Part shown: positions 26,632-35,259 of the stretch, in pieces
How positions within the stretch are numbered: position 1 is the stretch's first letter
Layout: every line of letters starts with the position of its first letter
Source of the DNA: Flavipsychrobacter sp.
Lineage (GTDB): Bacteria; Bacteroidota; Bacteroidia; Chitinophagales; Chitinophagaceae
Assembly: GCA_016787265.1 (NCBI GenBank)
Contig: JAEUVF010000008.1
Location: 310,001 to 374,000, forward strand
Length of the DNA: 64,000 bases
Direction of reading: 5' to 3'
Notes under the pieces: generated by a model
The model's database searches: none
The model's input: only the letters and a program-made list of their open reading frames with translations
Told to the model about the DNA's origin: nothing
Position numbers and translations under genes: made by a program

Positions 26632-27122
26632 GTTTGCTAACGGTTCTATTATCTGGCTCTCATAAAAAAGAAAGCTTTAGTTGTGGTAACATTCTATTGG
26701 ATGCTTATTTGCATAAACAGGCAAAGCAGGATGTAAAAAGAAAGTTGGCTGCCTGTTTTGTACTGGCTGAAAAAACTGAAATAAAAGGATACTATACCTT
26801 ATCGGGTCTTTCAATTGATCAAAATCTCTTACCTGCTGAGATGCAAAAAAAGCTGCCTCCTTCTTATTTGAAATTACCCGCAACGTTGCTAGGCCGACTT
26901 GCAGTAGATAGTAAGCATCAGGGACAGGGTATTGGTGAGTTGCTTTTAATAGATGCGTTAAAAAGAAGTTATCTCGCTTCCTCTGAAGTGGCTTCAATGG
27001 CCGCAGTAGTTGATCCTATTGACGCAGATGCTTTTAAATTTTATCAGAAATACGGTTTTCTGGAACTCCCTGAAAGCGATAAATTATTTTTACCCATGGG
27101 AACAATCGCCCAATTGTTCTGA
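26628..27122 (+). CDS. GNAT-family toxin (TacT-like acetyltransferase)
   Basis: A 164-residue GNAT acetyltransferase. The acetyl-CoA site is LGRLAVDSKHQGQGIGELLL near residues 90-108 and the C-terminal FYQKYGF carries the usual tyrosine. TacT-type toxins acetylate the amino acid on charged tRNA and stop translation. The N-terminal FSCGNILLDAYLHKQAKQD segment is typical of this toxin subgroup. The start is GTG 26628 inside the antitoxin stop, an arrangement that favours making less toxin than antitoxin. The pair stands between the efflux locus and convergent - strand genes. Confidence 0.87.
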   Translation: MSLLTVLLSGSHKKESFSCGNILLDAYLHKQAKQDVKRKLAACFVLAEKTEIKGYYTLSGLSIDQNLLPAEMQKKLPPSYLKLPATLLGRLAVDSKHQGQGIGELLLIDALKRSYLASSEVASMAAVVDPIDADAFKFYQKYGFLELPESDKLFLPMGTIAQLF

Positions 27123-27155
27123 TCTTCCCTTCCTCCTTTGATCTTTCTTCCATAC

Positions 27156-27200
27156 CTTTCACCTCTTTCACTTTTCACTTTTCACCTTTCACCTCTTTCA
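27156..27200 (-). repeat. Purine-rich (GTGAAAGG)n tract at the 3' end of the PepSY gene
   Basis: Read on the - strand this is a run of GTGAAA/GGTGAAA units that includes the last codons and stop of the PepSY gene. Further downstream on the - strand (27127-27155) it continues as ATGGAAGAAAGATCAAAGG and a G/A-rich end. Similar elements lie at 30811-30880 and 39425-39457. Confidence 0.7.
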
Positions 27201-28311
27201 AAGGCCGCCGTTTCCACAACAGGAATCCGGTAACAGGCAGACTTGCAATTAGCAAAGAACCAATAAAGGCAAGGATCCTTCCGGGTAATCCCAAAATTGC
27301 CCCGGTATGTATATCGTAGTTCATACGTTTTAAATAATCTGCCGGAACAGTTGCATTGACATAATTCCCCCATACATAGTCGCCGACAATTTCTTTACCA
27401 TTGAATTGATTAAAATACCTGAAATCGGAACGATAGAGTTGATCCGGATCTGGATTGCCCCTTAATAAAATCGGCCCCCCGGGTTGAGCAGGTAATACGA
27501 GCATAATACGTTTGTATTTTTGTGCATCCTGCTGTGCGGTTTTCCAAACCAGATCAACGGCGCTATTAAAATCAATCGGCAAAGCAGATGAATCAGCGCT
27601 AACACTTACCGGCGCAGTTTGCACAATAGAACTTTCCGAAGCGCCCGTAACGGCATATATTGATTTTGCAAACCAGGGAAAGCTGAAACTAAGTCCCGTT
27701 ATGGCAAACAGGATGCCCAGCCAGCAACTATAAAATCCAATAGTGCTGTGCAAGTCATAGCCCAGGCGTTTGGGAGAAGCTGTCCATTTTATCCGGAATC
27801 GTTGTTTGCTGGCTGCCTTATTCCGCGGCCACCATAACCAGATACCACTCACAAGTAGAAAAAGAAACAGGAAGGTGGCTGATCCGGTGATTAGTTCTCC
27901 TTTTGGAAGCAGGAGCGTTCGATGGAAATAAAAAAGTACCTGTATCGGATCGGATTGCAGGTTTTTATCTTTTAGAATTCTTCCGTTGTAGGGATGAACG
28001 AACAAAGCACGTTCCGGCTTTTTGTTTCGGTAATATACAATTTCCAGGGCCTTGTTTGTTCCGTGATAATAAATCCTGCCCGGTTTTTCTCCTGGTATAA
28101 TTTCTTCACAAATCGAAAGGATGGCTGCTGCTGATAATACCGGTCCGGATGCCGGTGTTATTTTTCGATAGGGTTGGGTGAGTGCTTGAATTTCCGGAGC
28201 AAAACAATACAGTGCACCACTCAAGGCAACTAAAAAAAGAATTGTGCCTGAAATTAATCCCAGGCACAAATGCATTCGTTTAATTATTTTCCAGACTGTT
28301 GGGTTTACCAT
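27175..28311 (-). CDS. PepSY-domain membrane protein, siderophore-uptake associated
   Basis: A 378-residue inner-membrane protein of the PepSY-associated TM family: four membrane helices, the first around residues 14-36 (LCLGLISGTILFLVALSGAL), with two periplasmic PepSY-like regions between them and a pair of helices near residues 140-165 and 190-210. Such proteins often accompany TonB receptors for siderophores and are suspected to reduce or release iron from the ligand. Its ATG overlaps the receptor stop by 7 bp (ATGGTAA), so the two are coupled. The 3' end runs into a GTGAAA repeat that encodes part of the last residues. Confidence 0.85.
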   Translation of the reverse strand: MVNPTVWKIIKRMHLCLGLISGTILFLVALSGALYCFAPEIQALTQPYRKITPASGPVLSAAAILSICEEIIPGEKPGRIYYHGTNKALEIVYYRNKKPERALFVHPYNGRILKDKNLQSDPIQVLFYFHRTLLLPKGELITGSATFLFLFLLVSGIWLWWPRNKAASKQRFRIKWTASPKRLGYDLHSTIGFYSCWLGILFAITGLSFSFPWFAKSIYAVTGASESSIVQTAPVSVSADSSALPIDFNSAVDLVWKTAQQDAQKYKRIMLVLPAQPGGPILLRGNPDPDQLYRSDFRYFNQFNGKEIVGDYVWGNYVNATVPADYLKRMNYDIHTGAILGLPGRILAFIGSLLIASLPVTGFLLWKRRPLKEVKGEK

Positions 28312-30674
28312 TTTATATTGAGCGTAAGCCGGAAACTTGCACCTTTCCCTTTGGTAAAACTATCATTAAATACGCCATATTGAGATCTGGCAGTATAATA
28401 ATTCTCATTTAATAAATTTTCAACTCCTGCTACCAGTGAGGTGGTTGAGTTTAGTTCATAATTCATTCTGAGATTGAAAATATTGTATGGTTTAACGGGC
28501 CCCTGGTAAGGATTGTAAGTGCCTGCACTGTTTTTTTCAAAACGGTCCCGTTTCATCACTCCAACATATTGCAGCATGGCACCAAATTTTCCCGGTATGA
28601 TATCAAAATCAAGCTCTGCATTCATTTTTGGCGCTGCAATTCGCTGGCCTCCTAAATAACTGTCTTCGGGATCATCGTACTTGCCATTGTCATTGATATC
28701 GGTTTTCCCTTCCACATAACTGTAAGCGAGGCCTGCATTCCACCTTGGATGCAGTTTTGCATGGGCAGCCAACTCAAAGCCATAAATTCTTTCGGGAGTT
28801 CTTTGTACTACGAATTCGCCATTTCTGTAAACACTGCTGGCGCCCAGCTCTGAAGTGCTGATATAGGCATTGGCTTCAAAGCGAAGTGTTTTCCATTTGC
28901 TTACAAATCCTGCTTCATAGTTATTGATGATGACCGCGGCTGTATTTATTTGAGAAATTTTATCGGCACGTGCTGCTCTTAATGCAAGGCCAATATCCGC
29001 TACACTGAATCCCTGGGAAAAACTGATAAAGGGAGAAAAATAGGGCGACAGGTTATAGCGTAAACCTGCATTAAAGGTGTAGGCATTGTAACTGAGTTCA
29101 CCACCTTCCACATTTTTACTAGGTGTCACTTCTCCGGTTTCTCTGTTTTTTACAGGAAGTGTAGCATAATCATCAACTCCAATGGATACTTTTTCCAATC
29201 GTACTCCACCTTTCAGTACCAGCCCTTTTAATAGAGTAGCTTTGGCCTGTACAAAAGGTGCGAGATTCATCATATCCATTTCAGGAACCCAGATTCTGCC
29301 ATCTACAAGGGGCTGCGAAGTAATATCATTCTGTATATCCAAACCATAGGTAAGATTCGCATCAAGCGATTTTGGTGCTATGGGTGTATTGAATACAAAG
29401 CGCAATCCCTTTTTTTTGGAAAGGATTCTGGATACACCACCATCAACAAAGGTTTCTGAATAAAAGAATACGTTATCAACGGATTGGTAATACAAATCAA
29501 CATTATAAGTGGTATTTAAGAGTCCGGTGTTTCCTATAAATTGCAGGCTGGCATTGTGATTCCCTCTTACTCCTTGTGGTACGCCGCTTCCTTCACCCAG
29601 CTTTGCACTGGTTTTAATGCCGTTTGCATAGTTTCCGTTTTCCGTTATATAATTGGTCGTCTGCAGACTTTTAAAAAAGTTATAACTGAATTGAACGCGG
29701 TGAGCAGGTTTGATTTGATATCCCAACTTAACAAATGCATTGTAGGTATCAGTTTCTCCTAATCCATATACAGGGGGTAAAACATCTCCATCGGCGTCTT
29801 TCAATTCGCCCGTCTGTTCATATGCACCACTGATCGTATAATCCAGTTTGCCTTTGCTGCCATAGAAGAGCTGACTTATTCTTCCACCTAAACTATTGGG
29901 CAGTTTAACCAGGGAGCCGGTCAGTCCAAGTGAGGTCTGGCTATTAAACAATTTCCCTGATGCTGGTTTCCTGGTTATATAATTGATAAGTCCGCCTGCT
30001 GCCCCATTACCATAAATGGCGGTAGCGCCTTTTACCACTTCCACCCTTTCAATAACAGATGGGTCAAGGGCTCTAAGATCCATACCGCCATTTCTGAGGG
30101 GAGTGGATTGCGGAATTCCATCTACCATAATCAACATAACCCTTCCTCTCAGGGTTTGCCCAAAATTGCTGCTGAGTTCATTATCCGGTGCCAGTCCGGT
30201 TACTTTATTCCCAAGGATCATTCCGAGATTGGTGGAAATACCAATGGTTTTTTCCAGCTCTTTTCTATTGATTATGCTAACGGCAGAAGGCACTTCGTCA
30301 ATGGATTCAATAGTCCTTCCTGCGGAAACAATCACTTCTTTTAATTCACTGCTTTTTTCGGTTGTTTGCAATACCAGTTCTAGGGTGGATCCGGCAACAA
30401 TGGTGATAACCTGACGAATTGGTTGGATATTCATGCCCTCCGCCAGTATAATGTCTTCTCCAGCCGGTAAACCCGACCAGCTGAATTTACCTCTGGTATC
30501 GGTGGTTGTTTGTTTTTTTGCTTTTTCGAGTCGAACGGTAATCCCGGCAAGCGGTTGTCCTTCCGCATCTTTAATAAGACCTTCCACGGCACCTGTGGGT
30601 TGGGACTGCGAAAAGGAAAATAAAGATAGGAGTATCAATACTATAGATAAGGTAGCTTTCTTTGATCCGTACAT
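28305..30674 (-). CDS. TonB-dependent receptor, probably for a siderophore
   Basis: A 789-residue outer-membrane receptor. The start is ATG 30674 (MYGSKKATL), which gives a clean signal peptide ending SFSQS; an upstream in-frame start would add 15 unconvincing residues. A carboxypeptidase-regulatory-like domain covers about residues 25-105, followed by a TonB-box-like LKEVIVSAG, the plug domain with LRGRVMLIMVDGIPQ and RVEVVKGATAIYGNGAAGGLINYITRKP motif (key residues VEVVKG, GAAGG), and a 22-strand barrel ending SFRLTLNIKW with the terminal aromatic residue. Coupling to the PepSY gene suggests iron-siderophore import. Confidence 0.92.
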   Translation of the reverse strand: MYGSKKATLSIVLILLSLFSFSQSQPTGAVEGLIKDAEGQPLAGITVRLEKAKKQTTTDTRGKFSWSGLPAGEDIILAEGMNIQPIRQVITIVAGSTLELVLQTTEKSSELKEVIVSAGRTIESIDEVPSAVSIINRKELEKTIGISTNLGMILGNKVTGLAPDNELSSNFGQTLRGRVMLIMVDGIPQSTPLRNGGMDLRALDPSVIERVEVVKGATAIYGNGAAGGLINYITRKPASGKLFNSQTSLGLTGSLVKLPNSLGGRISQLFYGSKGKLDYTISGAYEQTGELKDADGDVLPPVYGLGETDTYNAFVKLGYQIKPAHRVQFSYNFFKSLQTTNYITENGNYANGIKTSAKLGEGSGVPQGVRGNHNASLQFIGNTGLLNTTYNVDLYYQSVDNVFFYSETFVDGGVSRILSKKKGLRFVFNTPIAPKSLDANLTYGLDIQNDITSQPLVDGRIWVPEMDMMNLAPFVQAKATLLKGLVLKGGVRLEKVSIGVDDYATLPVKNRETGEVTPSKNVEGGELSYNAYTFNAGLRYNLSPYFSPFISFSQGFSVADIGLALRAARADKISQINTAAVIINNYEAGFVSKWKTLRFEANAYISTSELGASSVYRNGEFVVQRTPERIYGFELAAHAKLHPRWNAGLAYSYVEGKTDINDNGKYDDPEDSYLGGQRIAAPKMNAELDFDIIPGKFGAMLQYVGVMKRDRFEKNSAGTYNPYQGPVKPYNIFNLRMNYELNSTTSLVAGVENLLNENYYTARSQYGVFNDSFTKGKGASFRLTLNIKW

Positions 30675-30810
30675 TTTTCCGTTGATTTTGGATGGCAAAA
30701 CTAGCGCCCCCCATACCAATACGGTTTATAGAATCCGGAAAAATGTTTACGAAATCAGGAAAAAAATCGCTATACATTACACATGTTTGATCTATGTCTC
30801 TTCAAATGGC

Positions 30811-30880
30811 CCCTTCTCCTTTGTCTTCTCTTCCATTCCATTCACTTTATTCACCTCTTTCACCCCATTCACTCCCTCAC
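30811..30880 (-). repeat. Purine-rich element after the molybdenum hydroxylase gene
   Basis: On the - strand, GTGA repeats (GGAGTGAATGGGGTGAAAG, then GGTGAATAAAGTGAATGG) follow the stop of the large hydroxylase subunit gene and are followed by ATGGAAGAGAAGACAAAGGA and GAAGGGG. The second part matches the continuation of the tract at 27127-27155 closely, so both are copies of one element. Confidence 0.65.
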
Positions 30881-33165
30881 ATCTTCATCGGCATTTGATA
30901 CAATCTCTTCCCACTCGCCTTATATATCGCATTCGCCAAAGCCGGTGCATACGGTGGCACAGGAGGCTCTCCTACACCGGTTGGTTTATCAGTCCGCTCC
31001 ATGATATGCACATGAATTTCTTTTGGAGATTCCGGCATACGAATCAACTGATATCCATCAAAATTGGTTTGCTCAACAATACCATTTTTCACCGTGATCG
31101 CACTCTTCATAGCCAGGCTCGTAGAAAACTGTGCACCTCCTTCAAATTGTGATTTCACCCGATCCGTATTAACCGCTAGTCCGCAGTCCACTGCATAGTG
31201 CACTTTGTTAATCGTAACTTTTTTAGCAGCATCCACTTGCACTTCCACCACACAGGCTACATAGGTGAGGAAACTTTTGTGCGCAGCAAATCCCATTCCA
31301 TGTCCTTTCGGCAACTGTTTACCCCAGCCGGATTCTTTGCGCACTCTTTCAATCACCGCTTTCATACGTCCCGTATTCCAGGGATAATTGGCGATATCTT
31401 CTCCATAGTTGGGATACCCGCCGCCATTCACCATCTCTTCTGCAAATGTGATATTGCGATCTTCTCCTAATAATTCGAGTGCCTGATCTATAGGATCTTT
31501 CCCTCTCGCTTCAGCAACTTCATCCATCATGGTGCATATCGCGAAAGCCTGTGGAATATTGCGAACCGAACGTAGCCAGCCAATCCGGAGATGTGCTTTG
31601 GCATCATGTGTTTCAATTCGTATGGCCGGTACATTATAAGGATAATCACTCGCGCCTAACATCAGTTCTCCATCGTCCGGTTGTAACGCGGCTGGATTTT
31701 CTGTTGCTCCAATAGAGGGATTAGCGATATGATGATTCCATCCACTTAACTGGTTGTTCTCATCAATCGTGGCCACCAGGTGCTGCACACTCATGGCATG
31801 ATAATAATCGTGTTGAATATCATCATCCCTGGTCCACTGCACTTTGATTGGATGTCCTGATTCTTTCGCCAGCCAGGCTGCTTCAAGAATAAAATCCGGT
31901 TTGGATTTACGTCCGAATGCACCTCCTAATAAGGTAATATTTACTTTCACTTTATCTGCACCCAGCCCAATATAACCGGCCACGGCATCCCTTGCTCCCT
32001 GCGGATTTTGCGTAGGTGCCCAGATCTCACAACTGCCATCTTTCACAACCGCCAATGCACAGGGTGGCTCCAGTGTTGCATGTGCGAGATAGGGTGCCAC
32101 ATAAGTATGTTCGATCACTTTTTTGGCACCTGCCCTGGCAGCTTTGAAATCGCCCCGGTTCCTGCGAAGGGTACCTTCTTTGGTGATTTCTTTTTTGAGT
32201 GCTTCAATGTGTTCTTCAGAATTATACGTAGCATTCGGACCGAGATCCCATTCCACTTCCAGTGCCTCTCTTCCTTTGATCGCCGCCCAGGTATTTTCTG
32301 CAATCACTGCCACTCCGGCGATGGGTTTGGATAGGGTAGCAGGCAAGCCGGCACCTTTGATCGTGATCACCTGTAAGACACCGGGAATCGCTTTTGCTTT
32401 GGTATCGTTTACTGATTTCACTGTACCACCGGTAACCGGACAATGTTTGATCACCGCGATCTTCATGCCTTCAAGTCTCGCATCACTTCCAAATCCCGCT
32501 TTACCGGTTACGATATCATGCAGGTCAATGATGGGCGTGTCTTTACCAATTAACTTGAATTGATTGTCTGCTTTGAGTTGTAGACTTTCAACCTTGGGTA
32601 CAGCAAGCCCTGAAGCAGCTCCGGCAAACTCTCCGAATCCAGCTTTCTTGTCGGATCCTTTATGAATCACCTGTCCATTTTCGGTATCGAGTTCTTCTAT
32701 TGGAAGTCCCCATGCTTTGGCTGCTGCCTGCAACAACATCGCTTTTGCAAGCGCGCCGGCTTCACGCATGGGTTTATAAAACATCCGAATGGAAAAGGAA
32801 CCATCTGTATTCTGATTGCCATATTTTTTTTCATCTCCTTCTGCCTGGATGATTTTCACAGCGTTCCATTCGGCTCCCAGTTCATCGGCCACCACCAGTG
32901 GGAGAGAGGTTCGAATGCCCTGTCCCATTTCGGAACGATGTGCCACGATAGTTACTTCACCGGTATCACTGATTCTCAGGTAGGCAGTAGTGGAGAGTGT
33001 GCCTGTTTTTTTGCCTGCTGAATCGCAGGACCAGAAACTCACGCCCAGGATTAATCCTCCGGAGAGAATACTCCCCAGTTTTAAAAAATCTCTGCGGGAG
33101 GCGTTGAAGATTTCTGCTTCAATCTGCTCAATATCGTTTGTATAGAAAGGAGCGGTCTTTTTCAT
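30877..33165 (-). CDS. Xanthine dehydrogenase-family molybdopterin-binding subunit (IorB-like)
   Basis: A 762-residue molybdenum hydroxylase large subunit of the isoquinoline 1-oxidoreductase type. A Tat signal, SRRDFLKLG, lies at residues 23-31, followed by a hydrophobic helix, so the folded cofactor-containing enzyme is exported. Molybdopterin-binding regions include SEMGQGIRTSL, GGAFGRKSKPD and WTRDDD. The C-terminal GVGEPPVPP holds the catalytic glutamate. It lies 17 bp after the small 2Fe-2S subunit gene in the direction of transcription. Substrate unknown; relatives oxidise N-heterocycles or aldehydes. No FAD subunit or XdhC-like maturation gene is present nearby. Confidence 0.9.
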   Translation of the reverse strand: MKKTAPFYTNDIEQIEAEIFNASRRDFLKLGSILSGGLILGVSFWSCDSAGKKTGTLSTTAYLRISDTGEVTIVAHRSEMGQGIRTSLPLVVADELGAEWNAVKIIQAEGDEKKYGNQNTDGSFSIRMFYKPMREAGALAKAMLLQAAAKAWGLPIEELDTENGQVIHKGSDKKAGFGEFAGAASGLAVPKVESLQLKADNQFKLIGKDTPIIDLHDIVTGKAGFGSDARLEGMKIAVIKHCPVTGGTVKSVNDTKAKAIPGVLQVITIKGAGLPATLSKPIAGVAVIAENTWAAIKGREALEVEWDLGPNATYNSEEHIEALKKEITKEGTLRRNRGDFKAARAGAKKVIEHTYVAPYLAHATLEPPCALAVVKDGSCEIWAPTQNPQGARDAVAGYIGLGADKVKVNITLLGGAFGRKSKPDFILEAAWLAKESGHPIKVQWTRDDDIQHDYYHAMSVQHLVATIDENNQLSGWNHHIANPSIGATENPAALQPDDGELMLGASDYPYNVPAIRIETHDAKAHLRIGWLRSVRNIPQAFAICTMMDEVAEARGKDPIDQALELLGEDRNITFAEEMVNGGGYPNYGEDIANYPWNTGRMKAVIERVRKESGWGKQLPKGHGMGFAAHKSFLTYVACVVEVQVDAAKKVTINKVHYAVDCGLAVNTDRVKSQFEGGAQFSTSLAMKSAITVKNGIVEQTNFDGYQLIRMPESPKEIHVHIMERTDKPTGVGEPPVPPYAPALANAIYKASGKRLYQMPMKM

Positions 33166-33182
33166 GATCGGGAGGTTTGAAA

Positions 33183-33653
33183 TTAAGGAAGTGCGGGTTT
33201 ACCTGAAGCAGCCAGTTGGATGGCTGCTTTGATGCGGTTATAGGTTCCGCACCGGCAGAGATTACCCTGCATTGCCTGATCAATTTCCTGGTCAGTCGGA
33301 TTGGGCTTTTGTTTCAGCAGCGCAACCGCGGTCATGATTTGGCCGGTTTGACAATAACCACATTGTGGCACTACCAGTTTTTCCCAGGCCTCTTGTACCG
33401 GATGATTGCCTTGCTCCGACAAGCCTTCAATCGTGGTAATACTTGCGGTTCCAACTGCAGAGATAGGATAACTGCAGGAGCGAACCGGATTTCCATTTAC
33501 ATGTACGGTGCAGGCGCCGCAGAGGGCTTTGCCGCATCCGAATTTGGTGCCGGGAAGGTTCAGCAGATCTCTTAGTACCCAAAGCAGCGGCATGTCTTCC
33601 ATTGCTTCTACGGTGTGGGATTTGCCATTAACCTGGATGGTATAGGTGGCCAT
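33183..33653 (-). CDS. (2Fe-2S)-binding small subunit of the molybdenum hydroxylase (IorA-like)
   Basis: A 156-residue electron-transfer subunit. The plant-type [2Fe-2S] site is [11 protein letters not shown] near residues 38-48 with a further Cys in RSCSYP, and the second cluster site is CGYCQTG near 98 and NLCRCGTY near 132. No signal peptide is present, so it is probably carried across the membrane by the Tat signal of its large partner. The order small-large subunit, without a FAD subunit, is typical of IorAB-type enzymes, which pass electrons to a cytochrome. The gene starts 70 bp from the divergent esterase gene. Confidence 0.92.
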   Translation of the reverse strand: MATYTIQVNGKSHTVEAMEDMPLLWVLRDLLNLPGTKFGCGKALCGACTVHVNGNPVRSCSYPISAVGTASITTIEGLSEQGNHPVQEAWEKLVVPQCGYCQTGQIMTAVALLKQKPNPTDQEIDQAMQGNLCRCGTYNRIKAAIQLAASGKPALP

Positions 33654-33723
33654 GATAGTTTTGTTTTAGGCGGATATAAGCTACGCTTTTTTATTGGAAT
33701 TAGGCTATCTTATCCTATAGTTT

Positions 33724-34803
33724 ATGAATATTAAAAGTATGAGTATAAAGCCTTACCGGTTGGTCAAATCCATTTTCACTATTGTGATTATCGTTCTGTT
33801 TCCTTTCGTATCAGCATCCCAGGAATATGCACCTGGCATGACGGTGGGGCAAACGCTTCTTCACTATTCCGGCATTTACAATAAAAAAAGAGAACTGCTT
33901 GTTTATTATCCTGCTTCTTTTCAGTCAGATACAGCAAGTCGAAAGAATATGCCTGTTCTCTATATACTGGATGGTGAGGAGTTTTTTTTAACAGCCGTGA
34001 ACTTGCAAAGAATGTATGCAGAATTTGCAATGTACCCAGTCTTACCGGAGTTTATCATTGTTGGAATAAAACACCTGGATAGACAAGAGGAGTTGTTTAC
34101 TGGGAAGGGTACTGAATTTACCCGTTACCTGGAAATGGAAGTACTTCCGCTGATTGATTCTATTAAAGGGGGAAGCGGTCCACGGATGTTATTTGGACAT
34201 TCTGCCGGTGGCTTACAGATATTACATTTTATGCGTACTAAAACAGGGTTTTTTAATGCCTTTATGGTTTCTGATCCTGCCCTTCACTGGGATAATCAAA
34301 ACGAACTCAAAGCACTGGAGCAATCCGTTTCCAGCATCCATAATCCCGGTCTTTTTTTGTTTCTGGGCATCTCCAATTTGCTCCCCTACAAAACAGACAC
34401 ACTGATGGTTCAAGGTATGGATCCAAATTTGGTAAGCAGCACTTCACATTTTAGGTTAAAGCATTTTTTGCAAAAGAATAGTTCAATAAGATTCAGATAT
34501 GATACAAGATATTATAAGGATGAATCCCATTTCTCCGTGCCATTTATTGCTCTTAGGGATGGATTAACGACCTATTTTAAAAACTATCGTTGTCAATTCT
34601 TTGAATGGATGACTGATCCTGCCCTGGATGCGGATGTTATGATAAATTCAATTGAACTTCACTTCGAAAAGCTGTCATCTCTTTTGGGTTATAAAATCAT
34701 TCCTTTAAAAAAGGATATGGAATATTATATTAAATTTTTGACCAGTCTCGGATTGGACGAAAAGAATCGTAAAATGGAGATTTTAATGAAAAACTGGTAC
34801 TGA
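33724..34803 (+). CDS. Secreted alpha/beta-hydrolase esterase (Fes/IroE-like fold)
   Basis: A 359-residue exported hydrolase. A signal peptide ends near VSASQ. The esterase-D-like fold shows VLYILDGEEFF near residue 80, FIIVGIKH near 115, and the nucleophile elbow GHSAGG near 163, with a likely acidic residue in SDPALHW and a histidine in DESHFS near residue 277. Related proteins hydrolyse siderophore or carbohydrate esters. The gene is not in an operon with the TonB receptor, so a siderophore role is only possible. The last 80 residues form a tail beyond the catalytic domain. Confidence 0.82.
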   Translation: MNIKSMSIKPYRLVKSIFTIVIIVLFPFVSASQEYAPGMTVGQTLLHYSGIYNKKRELLVYYPASFQSDTASRKNMPVLYILDGEEFFLTAVNLQRMYAEFAMYPVLPEFIIVGIKHLDRQEELFTGKGTEFTRYLEMEVLPLIDSIKGGSGPRMLFGHSAGGLQILHFMRTKTGFFNAFMVSDPALHWDNQNELKALEQSVSSIHNPGLFLFLGISNLLPYKTDTLMVQGMDPNLVSSTSHFRLKHFLQKNSSIRFRYDTRYYKDESHFSVPFIALRDGLTTYFKNYRCQFFEWMTDPALDADVMINSIELHFEKLSSLLGYKIIPLKKDMEYYIKFLTSLGLDEKNRKMEILMKNWY

Positions 34804-34883
34804 GTAACGACCGCAAACATATTTTTCGCTCCTGCATCAATTTTGATAATCCGGAAATGAATTGTATATTCATCTTCCTTGCG

Positions 34884-34899
34884 GTGCCGCCTCCGGCAC
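34884..34899. terminator. GC-rich hairpin, possible terminator of the esterase gene
   Basis: GTGCCG and CGGCAC pair perfectly around CCTC, and a T-rich stretch (TCTTTTTTAG) follows 10 bases later on the + strand. The hairpin lies 80 bp after the esterase stop and before the small ORF at 34990. Confidence 0.45.
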
Positions 34900-34989
34900 A
34901 GATTTCAGTCTTTTTTAGTTTCGTCAGCTTCCTTAGTTGTTATTTATCAGTTTTTTAATTGCGATTTAATAAACTTAAAACCGGCATTT

Positions 34990-35244
34990 ATGAAACTATC
35001 TGAATTCATTGCGTTAACGGAAGATCAAAAAAGATCAACTGTTTTATCGAAAGGTGTAGTCCTTGCAAAAAGAGTTATTAACGAGCAGGTGGTGTTTCTC
35101 TTTCAGTTATCAGAATATTATGTAGAAATTTACTGTTGTGGTATCAGTAAGGAAGTGCTGGAATACAGGGCCTTTGGTGATACCCGGCAATTGGCTCCTT
35201 ACCTGGAAGGAATTCCGATCAATGATCTGTTTAAACGCGCCTGA
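34990..35244 (+). CDS. Small protein of unknown function
   Basis: An 84-residue protein beginning MKLSEFIALTEDQK. It has no signal peptide or membrane helix. The middle alternates strand-like segments (QVVFLFQLSEYYVEIYC), with two adjacent cysteines, and the C-terminus ends in LEGIPINDLFKRA. I do not recognise a family, but the codon use and amino-acid make-up look like a real gene, and similar small proteins (starting with LSEF and ending in YLE-I-L) occur in Bacteroidota. A longer in-frame start at 34879 is unlikely because it crosses the GC-rich hairpin at 34884. Confidence 0.6.
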   Translation: MKLSEFIALTEDQKRSTVLSKGVVLAKRVINEQVVFLFQLSEYYVEIYCCGISKEVLEYRAFGDTRQLAPYLEGIPINDLFKRA

Positions 35245-35259
35245 AACGTTGCGCACTGA

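Noticed and set aside
30433..31152. 239-codon + strand frame across the TonB receptor start and the hydroxylase end
   Set aside because: It runs antisense to both genes and through the pyrimidine-rich tract (giving runs of Phe, Thr and Pro), so it is a by-product of the repeat.
32123..32563. 146-codon + strand frame opposite the molybdenum hydroxylase
   Set aside because: Antisense to conserved enzyme sequence; no start signal or family motif.
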